From Geodermatophilus sabuli (GTDB lineage Bacteria > Actinomycetota > Actinomycetes > Mycobacteriales > Geodermatophilaceae): a DNA stretch of 64,000 bases. Every line of letters begins with the position of its first letter. Within the stretch, counting starts at the first letter, position 1. A program made the position numbers and the translations under genes. The stretch lies in contig NZ_JAAGWF010000019.1 of NCBI RefSeq assembly GCF_010686765.1, positions 1 to 64,000 on the forward strand. Direction: 5' to 3'. The notes under the pieces are model-generated. The model saw only the letters and a program-made list of their open reading frames with translations. It was not told where the DNA came from and ran no database searches. Of this stretch, positions 24,433-32,998 are shown piece after piece.

Positions 24433-24521
24433 GGTGCTCCCTCCTCGCACCGGGCAGGTCCCGGCGCCGTCGCTCCATCCAAGCAGCGGCCGGCGGACGA
24501 TGCAGGCGCAGCCGGCCGGGG

Positions 24522-25817
24522 TCAGACCCGGTCGAGCGCCGCACCCGGCGCCGGCGCCGCGGCCCCGGCGTCGAGCGGGTGCGCAATCTCGTCGGCCGGC
24601 ATCCGCGCCGCCAGGACCGCCACCGCCGCCAGGAGCGGAGGTGCGAGCCCGGCCACGAGGAACACCGCGGAGGACCCGATCAGCTCGCTGACCGGGCCGG
24701 CCAGCGCCATCGACAGCGGCATGAGGCTGAGCGAGACGAAGAAGTCGAGGCTCGAGACGCGCCCCAGCAGGGCCGGCGGTACCCGTCGCTGGAGCAGGGT
24801 GCCCCAGATGACGGTCCCGGCCTCGAACGCCGCCCCGATCAGGGCGCCGGCCGCGATCATCAGCGCCAGGTCCGTGGAGAGGCCGAAGACGACCATCGGC
24901 ACGCAGCCCAGCCCCCACAGCGCGACCATCACGGTGAGGTACCGGCGGGGCAGCCGCAGCGAAGCGACGACGAGGGAGCCGATCGCCCCGCCCACCCCGA
25001 ACGCGGCCAGGACGTAGGCGTGCTGCGTCGGCCCGCCGCCCGCGTCGCGGATGGCGAACGGGACCAGGACCTCGAGCGGCCCGAGCAGCGCCAGCACCAT
25101 CAGGGACGCGAACAGCAGCGTCGCGAGCAGCCAGGGCGTGCGCACCATGTAGGCGAAGCCCTCGCGCAGGTCGGTCAGCACCCCGGTCGCCGGCGTGCCG
25201 TCATCGGCACGCTCCCGCCGGACGGGCGTGACCGGCAGGGCGACGACGTTCGCGGCGGCGAGCAGGGAGGCCAGCGCGGTCGCGGCCAGCGCGACGCCGG
25301 GCGAGAGCGCGGCGACGAGGAACCCGGCGGCGGCCGGGCCGGCGGCGTTCTGCAGCAGCGGACGGACGGCGCCCTCCAAGCCGTTGGCCGCCAGGAGGTC
25401 CCCCTCCGGGACGAGGGCGGGCAGCTGCGCCGAGTAGGCGGGGTAGTACAGCCCGATCGCCAGCCCCACGGCCAGGGCGGCCGCCGCCAGCTGCCACAGG
25501 GTCAGGACGCCGGCCAGCGACAGGACGGCGACGACGGCGACGGCCCCCGCCTGGACCAGGGCCACCGCGAGCAGGAGGTACCACTGCGGGACCCGGTCGG
25601 CGAGCACGCCGCCGACGAGGGTGCTGGCCAGCATGCCGCCGGCGGACAGGCCGGTGACCAGCGAGAGGGCGGCCGGGCCCCCGCCGAGGGCCACCACCTG
25701 CCACACCACGGCGACGGCCCACAGCCCGGCGCTGAACAGCGACAGCGCCATGGACGCCGCCAGCAGCCGGTAGTGCCGGTGCCGCAGCGGCGCGAGTGCG
25801 CGCGGCAGCGCGGTCAT
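24522..25817 (-). CDS. MFS exporter (EntS-like MFS_3 group)
   Basis: 431 residues, ATG with a strong GAGGAGG site. Twelve helices; LRHRHYRLLAASMALSLFSA at the N-terminus and PAYSAQLPALVPEGDLLAAN then RPLLQNAAGPAAAGFLVAAL after helix 4 are typical of the MFS_3/EntS-like exporters. It would export a drug or siderophore-like compound. The iron locus is 8 kb away, so a link is only a guess. It is divergent from the VOC gene. Confidence 0.82.
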   Translation of the reverse strand: MTALPRALAPLRHRHYRLLAASMALSLFSAGLWAVAVVWQVVALGGGPAALSLVTGLSAGGMLASTLVGGVLADRVPQWYLLLAVALVQAGAVAVVAVLSLAGVLTLWQLAAAALAVGLAIGLYYPAYSAQLPALVPEGDLLAANGLEGAVRPLLQNAAGPAAAGFLVAALSPGVALAATALASLLAAANVVALPVTPVRRERADDGTPATGVLTDLREGFAYMVRTPWLLATLLFASLMVLALLGPLEVLVPFAIRDAGGGPTQHAYVLAAFGVGGAIGSLVVASLRLPRRYLTVMVALWGLGCVPMVVFGLSTDLALMIAAGALIGAAFEAGTVIWGTLLQRRVPPALLGRVSSLDFFVSLSLMPLSMALAGPVSELIGSSAVFLVAGLAPPLLAAVAVLAARMPADEIAHPLDAGAAAPAPGAALDRV

Positions 25818-25941
25818 GGCGGGGCCTCCTCGTCGGTCGGGACACCGCTCATGGTCGGCGAGGGGTACGACCGGACGCACCCGATTTGCCGTGGCGCACG
25901 GGGGTGGCTCCCGTGCGCCGCTCCCGCTACGGTCCGGCGTC

Positions 25942-26337
25942 GTGATCGACCACCTCGCCCTCCAGGTCGCGGACGTCGCCGCGACCGCCGCCTTCTACAC
26001 CCGGGTGTTCGCGCCGGCCGGGGTGCGCGAGGCCATGCGCTACGACACCCCCGGCGGGCCGGTCGTGGGGCTCTGCGGCCCCGACGGGCACCCGCGGCTG
26101 TGGCTCGGCCCGCTCGCCGAGGGCACCGACCGCCCGGTGCACCTGGCCGTCGTGGCCCCCTCCCCCGAGGCGGTCGACGAGGTGTTCGCCCTCGCCCGGG
26201 AGCAGGGGGTGGAGCTGCTGCACGAGCCGCGGGTGTGGCCGGAGTACCACCCCGGCTACTACGGCGCGTTCTTCCGCGACCCCGACGGCAACAACGTGGA
26301 GGCGGTGCACCACACCTTCCCGACCGGCCCCGCCTGA
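25942..26337 (+). CDS. VOC-family (glyoxalase/bleomycin resistance-like) protein
   Basis: 131 residues, GTG start. Two beta-alpha-beta-beta-beta units: MIDHLALQVADVAATAAFYT with the first metal-ligand position His, and VHLAVVAPSPEAVDEVFALA, ending FFRDPDGNNVEAVHH with the last Glu ligand. It is cytoplasmic, with unknown substrate. It precedes the alpha-glucosidase by about 20 nt. Confidence 0.88.
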   Translation: MIDHLALQVADVAATAAFYTRVFAPAGVREAMRYDTPGGPVVGLCGPDGHPRLWLGPLAEGTDRPVHLAVVAPSPEAVDEVFALAREQGVELLHEPRVWPEYHPGYYGAFFRDPDGNNVEAVHHTFPTGPA

Positions 26338-26359
26338 CCGGATGGGCGAGGGTGGGCGG

Positions 26360-28069
26360 GTGACTCCCGAGCAACCCCCGTGGTGGACCCGCGCCGTCGT
26401 CTACCAGATCTACCCGCGCTCGTTCATGGACTCCGACGGCGACGGGATCGGCGACCTCGGTGGTGTCCTGCAGCGCCTGGACCACCTGTCCGACCTGGGC
26501 GTCGACGTCCTCTGGCTCTCCCCGGTCTACCCCTCGCCGCAGGCCGACAACGGCTACGACATCAGCGACTACCAGGACGTCGACCCGCTGTTCGGCAGCC
26601 TGGCCCAGCTCGACGAGCTGATCGCCGAGCTGCACGGGCGCGGCATGAAGCTGGTCATGGACCTGGTGGTCAACCACACCAGCGACCAGCACCCGTGGTT
26701 CCGGGAGAGCCGCTCGTCGCCGGACTCGCCCAAGCGCGACTGGTACTGGTGGCGGCCACCCCGGGCCGGCCTGCCGGCGGGCGCCCCGGGAGCGGAGCCG
26801 ACCAACTGGCACTCGTTCTTCTCCGGCCCCACGTGGACGCTCGACGAGGCCGGCGGCGAGTACTTCCTGCACCTGTTCGACCGCAGGCAGCCGGACCTGA
26901 ACTGGGAGAACCCGGAGGTCCGGCACGCGGTGTACGCGATGATGCGGTGGTGGCTCGACCGCGGGGTCGACGGGTTCCGCATGGACGTCATCAACCTGAT
27001 CAGCAAGGACGTCGGCCCGGACGGCGAGCTGCGCGACGGCCCACCGCTGCCGGGGCTGCCCTACGGCGACGCCACGACCTCGGTCGTGTGCGGGCCCCGG
27101 AGCCACGAGTTCCTCCAGGAGATGCACCGCGAGGTGTTCGACGGTCGCCGGGAGTCGCTGCTGCTGGTCGGCGAGATGCCCGGGGTGACGGTCGAGGAGG
27201 CGCGGCTGTTCACCGACCCGGCGCGGGCCGAGGTGGACATGGTGTTCCAGTTCGAGCACGTCGGCCTGGACTTCACGGGCTCCAAGTTCTCCCCCCGTCC
27301 GCTGCGGCTGACCGACCTCAAGGCCTCGTTCGGGCGCTGGCAGGCCGGGCTGGCCGACGTCGGCTGGAACTCCCTCTACTGGGACAACCACGACCAGCCG
27401 CGGGCGGTGTCCCGGTTCGGCGACGACTCGCCCCGGTACCGCCGCGACTCGGCGACGTGCCTGGCCACGCTGCTGCACCTGCACCGGGGGACGCCCTACG
27501 TCTACCAGGGGGAGGAGCTCGGGATGGCCAACACCCGGTTCGACGGCCTGGACGACTTCCGGGACGTCGAGTCGCTCAACCACCACGCGCAGGCGGTCGC
27601 CCACGGGGAGGACCCGGACACCGTGCTCGCGGCGATGCGGCGGATGAGCCGGGACAACGCGCGGACACCGGTGCAGTGGGACGCCGGCCCGACCGCCGGC
27701 TTCACCACCGGGACGCCGTGGATCGCGGTGAACCCGGACGCCGCCGAGTGGAACGCCGCTGCCCAGCGGGACGACCCGCACTCGGTGCTCGCCCACCACC
27801 GGCGGCTGGTCGCGCTGCGGCACGCCGACCCGGTGGTCGCGCTCGGGGACTTCACCATGCTGCTCCCCCACCACGAGTCGGTGTACGCGTTCACCCGCAG
27901 CCTGGACGGGTCGACGCTGCTCGTGGTCTGCAACGTCAGCGCGCACGAGTACCGGCTCGGTGAGCTGCTCCCCGAGATGGGCGGCGGCGAACTGGTGCTG
28001 GGCAACCTGGCCGTCGAGGACCCCGCCGTCCTGCGGCCGTGGGAAGCCCGCGTCCTGCGCGTGGGCTGA
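26360..28069 (+). CDS. GH13 alpha-glucosidase / oligo-1,6-glucosidase
   Basis: 569 residues from the GTG at 26360, which has GAGGG 6 nt upstream; an ATG 18 nt earlier is also possible. GH13 motifs in order: WLSPVYPSPQADNGYDISDY, MDLVVNHTSDQHPWF, GFRMDVINLI with the nucleophile Asp, LLLVGEMPGV with the acid Glu, and WDNHDQPRAVSRFGDD with the transition-state Asp. The C-terminal beta domain ends at about 569. It hydrolyses alpha-glucosyl oligosaccharides in the cytoplasm. No sugar transporter is adjacent. Confidence 0.9.
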   Translation: MTPEQPPWWTRAVVYQIYPRSFMDSDGDGIGDLGGVLQRLDHLSDLGVDVLWLSPVYPSPQADNGYDISDYQDVDPLFGSLAQLDELIAELHGRGMKLVMDLVVNHTSDQHPWFRESRSSPDSPKRDWYWWRPPRAGLPAGAPGAEPTNWHSFFSGPTWTLDEAGGEYFLHLFDRRQPDLNWENPEVRHAVYAMMRWWLDRGVDGFRMDVINLISKDVGPDGELRDGPPLPGLPYGDATTSVVCGPRSHEFLQEMHREVFDGRRESLLLVGEMPGVTVEEARLFTDPARAEVDMVFQFEHVGLDFTGSKFSPRPLRLTDLKASFGRWQAGLADVGWNSLYWDNHDQPRAVSRFGDDSPRYRRDSATCLATLLHLHRGTPYVYQGEELGMANTRFDGLDDFRDVESLNHHAQAVAHGEDPDTVLAAMRRMSRDNARTPVQWDAGPTAGFTTGTPWIAVNPDAAEWNAAAQRDDPHSVLAHHRRLVALRHADPVVALGDFTMLLPHHESVYAFTRSLDGSTLLVVCNVSAHEYRLGELLPEMGGGELVLGNLAVEDPAVLRPWEARVLRVG

Positions 28070-28174
28070 CCGGGAGCCGGCGCACCTCGCGCACGCCGCC
28101 GGGACGACACGCGCCTCGTGACGGTCGACCCTCGACCTGGTCGAGACGGCACGGTCGTCCCCGTGGAGGAACAC

Positions 28175-29218
28175 GTGCGCGGGATCGGTCAGATGGCCCG
28201 GGAGTCCGGGCTGACGGTGAGCGCCCTGCGGTTCTACGACGGTGCCGGCGTCCTGGTGCCGGCCTCCGTGGACCCGCGGAGCAGCTACCGCCGGTACAGC
28301 GACGACCAGGTGCCGGTCGCCCGCCTCATCGCCCGCTTGCGGCGGGTCGGGATGCCGCTCGCCGACATCTGCCGGGTCCTCGAGCACCGCCGGGACCGCT
28401 CGGTGGTGGACGAGGTCCTCGGGGCGCACCTGACCCGCCTCGAGGACGGTCTGGCCGACGCGCGCCGGGAGCTCCGCCACGCCCGAGCCCTGCTCGACCA
28501 GGAGCAGCCCGTGACGACCGTCGTCCGCACCACCGCCACCGACCTCGCCGCCGCCCTGCGCGCCGTGCGCTTCGCCGTCGGCAGCGATCCGGCACTGCCC
28601 ATGCTCACCGGCGTGCTGCTCGACGTCGACGACTCGTCGGCACGGGTCGTGGCCAGCGACCGCTACCGCCTCGCCGTCTCCGAACTGGCCGGCGCGGCGG
28701 TGGCCGGACCCGCGGTCGGCGCCCTCGTCCCGGTCGCGCTGGTCGACGAGGTGCTCGGCACGCTCGGGGACGACGGTCCCGTGACGATCCGGGTGGAGGG
28801 CGCACGGATCGCCGTCGAGGCCCCGGACGCGATGCTGAGCGGTCGGCTCGTGGACCACGACTTCCCCGACTACCGGCGACTGCTGCGCCCCTCGGCCGCC
28901 CACCGCGTGGACGTCGACGTCGAGCGGTTCCGCGCCGAGCTGACCGCCGCGCCCACCCGCCAGGTGCCGGGGCCGCCCGGCGAGCCGGCCCAGACGGTGT
29001 CGGTCCTGACGCTCGATGCGCGCGGCGAGCTCGGCTCCACCGGCGCGGACGGCGTCGTCGCGGTGGGCGTGGCCCGGGAGTTCCTGCTCGAGGCGCTCGA
29101 CGCCGGGACCGCCGGCCAGCTCGTCCTGGAGCTCGACGGCCCGATCGCGCCGCTCGCGCTCCGGGACCCCTCCCGGCCCGGGGACGTCAGCATGCTGATG
29201 CCGATCCGCCTGCCGTAG
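28175..29218 (+). CDS. MerR-type regulator fused to a two-domain DNA sliding clamp (DnaN-like)
   Basis: 347 residues from the GTG at 28175, with GGAGGA 4 nt upstream; a GTG 57 nt earlier is possible. Residues 1-70 are a MerR HTH: MARESGLTVSALRFYDGAGV, then YRRYSDDQVPVARLIARLRR. A coiled segment (75-110) follows. Residues 113-347 match the second and third domains of the bacterial beta clamp: VRFAVGSDPALPMLTGVLLD, VASDRYRLAVSEL, the linker DHDFPDYRRLLRP (228-239), and the C-terminus VSMLMPIRLP, like the DnaN end. The first clamp domain is absent. Similar fusions are machine-annotated in actinobacteria, but I know of no studied function. Confidence 0.8.
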   Translation: MRGIGQMARESGLTVSALRFYDGAGVLVPASVDPRSSYRRYSDDQVPVARLIARLRRVGMPLADICRVLEHRRDRSVVDEVLGAHLTRLEDGLADARRELRHARALLDQEQPVTTVVRTTATDLAAALRAVRFAVGSDPALPMLTGVLLDVDDSSARVVASDRYRLAVSELAGAAVAGPAVGALVPVALVDEVLGTLGDDGPVTIRVEGARIAVEAPDAMLSGRLVDHDFPDYRRLLRPSAAHRVDVDVERFRAELTAAPTRQVPGPPGEPAQTVSVLTLDARGELGSTGADGVVAVGVAREFLLEALDAGTAGQLVLELDGPIAPLALRDPSRPGDVSMLMPIRLP

Positions 29219-29271
29219 CCCTCCGCCGTCGTCACCGGCGAGGGAGCAGCCGCACCGGCCATGATGGGCCG

Positions 29272-29952
29272 GTGGGCATCCCCGGCATCGACGTCCCCGA
29301 CCACCGCGGCCGCACCGGGCTGGACCAGGTGGGCCGCGACCTCACCGGCAACCCCGACGTCGTCGTCAGGGACGTGGAGCTGCTCGCCAGCGGCTGGCAC
29401 GTGCTCCGCCGCACCAGCCTGGAGCGGCGGCGCAGCGACGGCCGGTGGGTCACCGAGCAGCGGGAGACCTACGACCGCGGTAACGGCGCGACGCTGCTCC
29501 CCTACGACCTCGAGCGGCGGACGGTCCTGCTCACCCGGCAGTTCCGTTACCCCGTCTACGTCAACGGCCATCCCGACGGGCTGCTGCTGGAGGCCGCGGC
29601 CGGGCTGCTCGACGACGACGGCGCGGAGGTCGCCATCCGGCGGGAGGCCGAGGAGGAACTCGGCGTCTCGCTCGGCGCGGTGCAGCACGTGTTCGACGTG
29701 TTCATGAGCCCGGGCTCGGTGACCGAACGGCTGCACTTCTTCGCCGCCCCCTACGTCCCGGCCGACCGGACGAGCGCCGGCGGCGGGCTCGAGGAGGAGG
29801 GCGAGGACATCGAGGTCGTCGAACTGGCCTTCGACGACGCGCTCGACATGGTCGACGACGGCCGGATCGCCGACGCGAAGACGATCATGCTGCTCCAGTG
29901 GGCCGCCCTGCGCGGCCCCTTCCGCCCCCGAGCGGACCCGTCGCAGCGCTGA
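29272..29952 (+). CDS. Nudix hydrolase, NudK (GDP-mannose pyrophosphatase)-like
   Basis: 226 residues, GTG start. The Nudix box region AAAGLLDDDGAEVAIRREAE continues EELGV; the REAEEELGV core is intact and the spacing before it is that of the NudK subgroup. The segment LLTRQFRYPVYVNG before it and FDVFMSPGSVTERLHFFAA after it also match NudK-like ADP/GDP-sugar pyrophosphatases. It is convergent with the acetoacetyl-CoA synthetase gene, with stops 6 bp apart. Confidence 0.85.
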   Translation: MGIPGIDVPDHRGRTGLDQVGRDLTGNPDVVVRDVELLASGWHVLRRTSLERRRSDGRWVTEQRETYDRGNGATLLPYDLERRTVLLTRQFRYPVYVNGHPDGLLLEAAAGLLDDDGAEVAIRREAEEELGVSLGAVQHVFDVFMSPGSVTERLHFFAAPYVPADRTSAGGGLEEEGEDIEVVELAFDDALDMVDDGRIADAKTIMLLQWAALRGPFRPRADPSQR

Positions 29953-29957
29953 ACCCC

Positions 29958-31958
29958 CTACCGGGCCGCCCGGCGCTCGGCCAGCCGCACGAAGTGGTCG
30001 ACGAGTGAGGCGTCGTCGACGGCTCCGGTGTTGACCGCCTTGGCGGGGTCGACGCCCTGGAACAGCCGCTTGAGCGGCACCTCCAGCCGCTTGCCGGTTC
30101 GGGTGTGCGGCACCCCGGGGACAGCGATCACCTCGTCGGGCACGTGCCGCGGGCTGGCCTGGGTGCGGATCGCCGTCCGGATCCGGTCGACGAGCTCGTC
30201 GGTGAGCTCCTCCCCCGGCGCGAGCTGCACGAACAACGGCATCCAGTAGCCGCCGTCGCGCTGTTCGACCCCGAGGACGACGCAGTCGCGCACGGCCGGG
30301 ATCGACTCGACGGCGGCGTAGATGTCGGCGGTGCCCATGCGCACGCCGCCGCGGTTGAGGGTGGAGTCCGACCGGCCGGTGATCAGGCAGGTGCCGCGCT
30401 CGGTGACCTCCATCCAGTCCCCGTGCCGCCAGACGCCCGGCCACGGCTCGAAGTAGGACTCGCGGTAGCGCTGCCCGTCGGGGTCGTTCCAGAAGTACAG
30501 GGGCATCGTCGGCATGGGCTCGGTGACCACCAGCTCGCCGAGCTCGCCGACGACCGGCCGCCCCTGCTCGTCCCAGGCCGCCGCTGCCACACCGAGCATC
30601 GGCCGCTGCAGCTCGCCCGCGGTGACCGGCAGGAGCGGCGAGCTGCCCACGAAGCCGGTGGCCACGTCGGTGCCCCCGGAGAGCGAGCCCAGGAACACGT
30701 CGGGCTTGACCGCGTCGTACACCCAGCTGAACGTCGAGGTGGGCAACGGCGAGCCGGTGGAGCCCAGGTACCGCAGCGCCGACAGGTCGTGGGTCTCCCC
30801 CGGCCGGATGCCGGCCTTCTCGCAGGCGGTGAGGTAGCCCGCGCTGGTGCCGAGGTACGTCAGCCCGGTGCGCGCGGCGAGGGCGAACTGGGCGTCGACC
30901 GACGGGTACGCCGGTGCACCGTCGTGCACGACGACGGTGGCGCCGGACAGCAGCGCGGACGTGGCGATGTTCCACATGATCCAGGCGGTGGAGGCGTACC
31001 AGTAGAAGCGGTCGCCGGGGCCGACGTCGCCGTGCAGGGCCAGCTGCTTGTGCTGCTCGAGGGTGATCCCGCCGTGGCCGTGCACGATCCCCTTGGGCAG
31101 GCCGGTGGTGCCCGAGGAGTAGACGATCCACAGCGGGGCGTCGAAGGCGACCTGGTCGAACCGGGGCTCCTGCCCGTCCGCGACCGCCTCGGCCCAGGGC
31201 ATGGCGTCCGCCGGGGTCTCGCCGGGGAACAGCCGCGGGACGGCGATCGCGGTCGTCACCGTCGGCAGCGCCCCGCGCAGCTCGGTGACGACGTCCCGCC
31301 GGTCGTACTCCTTGCCGTTGAACCGGTACCCGTCGACGGCGACGAGCACCGTCGGCTCGATCTGGGCGAACCGGTCGAGCACCGCGCGGGTGCCGAAGTC
31401 GGGGGCGCAGGAGGACCAGACCGCGCCGAGCGCCGCCGTCCCCAGGAAGGCCACCACCGCCTCGGGGACGTTCGGCAGGTAGCCGGCGACCCGGTCGCCG
31501 CGCCGCACGCCGAGCCGGCGGAGCGTGGCGGCGAAGGCGCCCACCTGGGCCCGCAGCGACGCCCAGCTCACCTCGACCGGATCGGTGTCCTCGGCGACGG
31601 CGACCAGCGCCGGCGAGTCCGCGGGCACCGTGCCGTCGGCCCCCGCCCGGAGCGCCTGCTCGGCGTAGTTGAGCGTCGCGCCGGGGAACCAGACCGCGCC
31701 CGGCATCTCCCGCCGGGCAAGGACGTCGCCGTCCGGCACCCCGGGCAGCACGCCGGACCAGTCGGCCACCTCGGCCCAGAACTGGTCGAGGTGCTCGACC
31801 GACCAGCGCCAGATCGCGTCGTAGTCCGGCGGGTCGCCGAGGTCCAGACCGCGCCGCTGCGCGACCCGTGCGGCGAACTGGCCGAGGCGCGTCGCCCGCA
31901 TCGACTCGGGAGTCGGCCGCCAGAGGACCACGGGTTCGTCAGGCGTGTCAGCGCTCAC
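29958..31958 (-). CDS. acetoacetate-CoA ligase (acetoacetyl-CoA synthetase)
   Basis: 666 residues, GTG start. An ANL-superfamily adenylating enzyme: WFPGATLNYAEQAL and the P-loop-like YSSGTTGLPKGIVHGHGG, then YWYASTAWIMWN, GSTGSPLP, the hinge region WRHGDWMEVTERGTCLITGR with SDSTLNRGGVRMGT, and the catalytic Lys in TRTGKRLEVPLKRL. Length and the FYWYASTAWIMWN segment favour acetoacetate over acetate. It activates acetoacetate with ATP and CoA in ketone body or PHB use. No partner gene is adjacent. Confidence 0.92.
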   Translation of the reverse strand: MSADTPDEPVVLWRPTPESMRATRLGQFAARVAQRRGLDLGDPPDYDAIWRWSVEHLDQFWAEVADWSGVLPGVPDGDVLARREMPGAVWFPGATLNYAEQALRAGADGTVPADSPALVAVAEDTDPVEVSWASLRAQVGAFAATLRRLGVRRGDRVAGYLPNVPEAVVAFLGTAALGAVWSSCAPDFGTRAVLDRFAQIEPTVLVAVDGYRFNGKEYDRRDVVTELRGALPTVTTAIAVPRLFPGETPADAMPWAEAVADGQEPRFDQVAFDAPLWIVYSSGTTGLPKGIVHGHGGITLEQHKQLALHGDVGPGDRFYWYASTAWIMWNIATSALLSGATVVVHDGAPAYPSVDAQFALAARTGLTYLGTSAGYLTACEKAGIRPGETHDLSALRYLGSTGSPLPTSTFSWVYDAVKPDVFLGSLSGGTDVATGFVGSSPLLPVTAGELQRPMLGVAAAAWDEQGRPVVGELGELVVTEPMPTMPLYFWNDPDGQRYRESYFEPWPGVWRHGDWMEVTERGTCLITGRSDSTLNRGGVRMGTADIYAAVESIPAVRDCVVLGVEQRDGGYWMPLFVQLAPGEELTDELVDRIRTAIRTQASPRHVPDEVIAVPGVPHTRTGKRLEVPLKRLFQGVDPAKAVNTGAVDDASLVDHFVRLAERRAAR

Positions 31959-32058
31959 ACCGGCACCCTGCCATCCCGTCCGGCCGGACGCCGCCGTGCA
32001 CCTCCTGGGACCGGGTCCACGACCAGCGCGCAGCCCCGGGGCGCGGCACGATGCAGGG

Positions 32059-32460
32059 GTGACCGACCCCGGCGGCCAGCGCAACGTCCTCGGCAGCCCG
32101 CTGCAGCCCTGCGGCACCGAGCCGGTGACCGGCTTCTACCGCGACGGGTCCTGCACCAGCGGCCCTGACGACCTGGGCAACCACACCGTGTGCGCCGTGG
32201 TGTCGGCCGAGTTCCTGGAGCTGCAGCGCGAGCTGGGCAACGACCTCTCCACCCCACGGCCCGAGTACGGCTTCCCCGGTCTGGCGCCCGGGGACCGGTG
32301 GTGCGTCGTCGCCGTCCGCTGGCTGCAGGCCTACCAGGCCGGCGCCGCGGCCGGCGTCGTCCTGGCCGCCACGAACGCCCGCGCCCTGGAGGTGGTCCCC
32401 CTCGAGGCGCTGCGCCAGCACGCGGTCGACGTCCCCGACGACCTCAGCGGACTGACCTGA
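32059..32460 (+). CDS. DUF2237 protein
   Basis: 133 residues, GTG start. RNVLGSPLQPCGTEPVTGFY at the N-terminus, GNHTVCAVVSAEFLELQREL, then STPRPEYGFPGLAPGDRWCV and the C-terminal LEVVPLEALRQHAV define the DUF2237 family, which is small, cytoplasmic and of unknown function. Three conserved Cys (in PCGTEP, TVCAVV, RWCVVA) could bind metal. It is divergent from the synthetase. Confidence 0.9.
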   Translation: MTDPGGQRNVLGSPLQPCGTEPVTGFYRDGSCTSGPDDLGNHTVCAVVSAEFLELQRELGNDLSTPRPEYGFPGLAPGDRWCVVAVRWLQAYQAGAAAGVVLAATNARALEVVPLEALRQHAVDVPDDLSGLT

Positions 32461-32503
32461 GCCGGTCTGCCATGCCCGACGCGACAGAGAGGAACGAGCG
32501 ACC

Positions 32504-32998
32504 ATGAGCGACCTCCTGGACCTGCCGGTGACCACCCTCCAGGGCGAGGAGACGACCCTCGGGGAACTGACCCGGGGCGGCCCCGCCCTGCTGGTCAACG
32601 TGGCCAGCCGCTGCGGCCTCACGCCCCAGTACGCTCAGCTGGAGGGGCTCCAGCGCGAGTACGGCGACCGCGGCTTCACCGTCGTGGGGGTGCCGTGCAA
32701 CCAGTTCGCCGGCCAGGAGCCCGGCACCGCCGAGGAGATCGCCGGTTTCTGCTCGGCGACCTACGGCGTCACCTTCCCGATGACGGAGAAGGTGGAGGTC
32801 AACGGGCCGGGCGCGCACCCGCTGTTCCAGCGGCTGACCGCGGCCCCCGACGCGACCGGCGCGGCCGGGGACGTGCAGTGGAACTTCGAGAAGTGGCTGC
32901 TGTCGGCGGACGGCGAGGTGGTGGCCCGCTTCCGGCCACCGACCCAGCCCGACGCCCCCGAGGTCCGCCACGCGATCGAGTCGGCCCTGACCTCGTGA
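32504..32998 (+). CDS. glutathione peroxidase-family thiol peroxidase
   Basis: 164 residues. Peroxidatic Cys37 in VNVASRCGLTPQY, then VPCNQFAGQEPG with the catalytic Gln and FEKWLL region with Trp (WNFEKW). A further Cys in GFCSATYGVTFP is at the usual resolving position of thioredoxin-linked, Cys-type enzymes, so it probably reduces peroxides with thioredoxin or mycothiol partners and not with glutathione. Its stop overlaps the next start (GTGA), suggesting the downstream thiol protein works with it. Confidence 0.93.
   Translation: MSDLLDLPVTTLQGEETTLGELTRGGPALLVNVASRCGLTPQYAQLEGLQREYGDRGFTVVGVPCNQFAGQEPGTAEEIAGFCSATYGVTFPMTEKVEVNGPGAHPLFQRLTAAPDATGAAGDVQWNFEKWLLSADGEVVARFRPPTQPDAPEVRHAIESALTS

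Noticed and set aside
25814-28903. Open frame of 1,029 codons on the minus strand across the VOC, alpha-glucosidase and MerR-clamp genes
   Set aside because: Composition is Val/Gly/Arg/His-rich without domains, while all three plus-strand genes show clear family motifs.
30105-32168. Plus-strand frame of 687 codons opposite the acetoacetyl-CoA synthetase
   Set aside because: Antisense shadow; the minus strand encodes an intact ANL-family enzyme.
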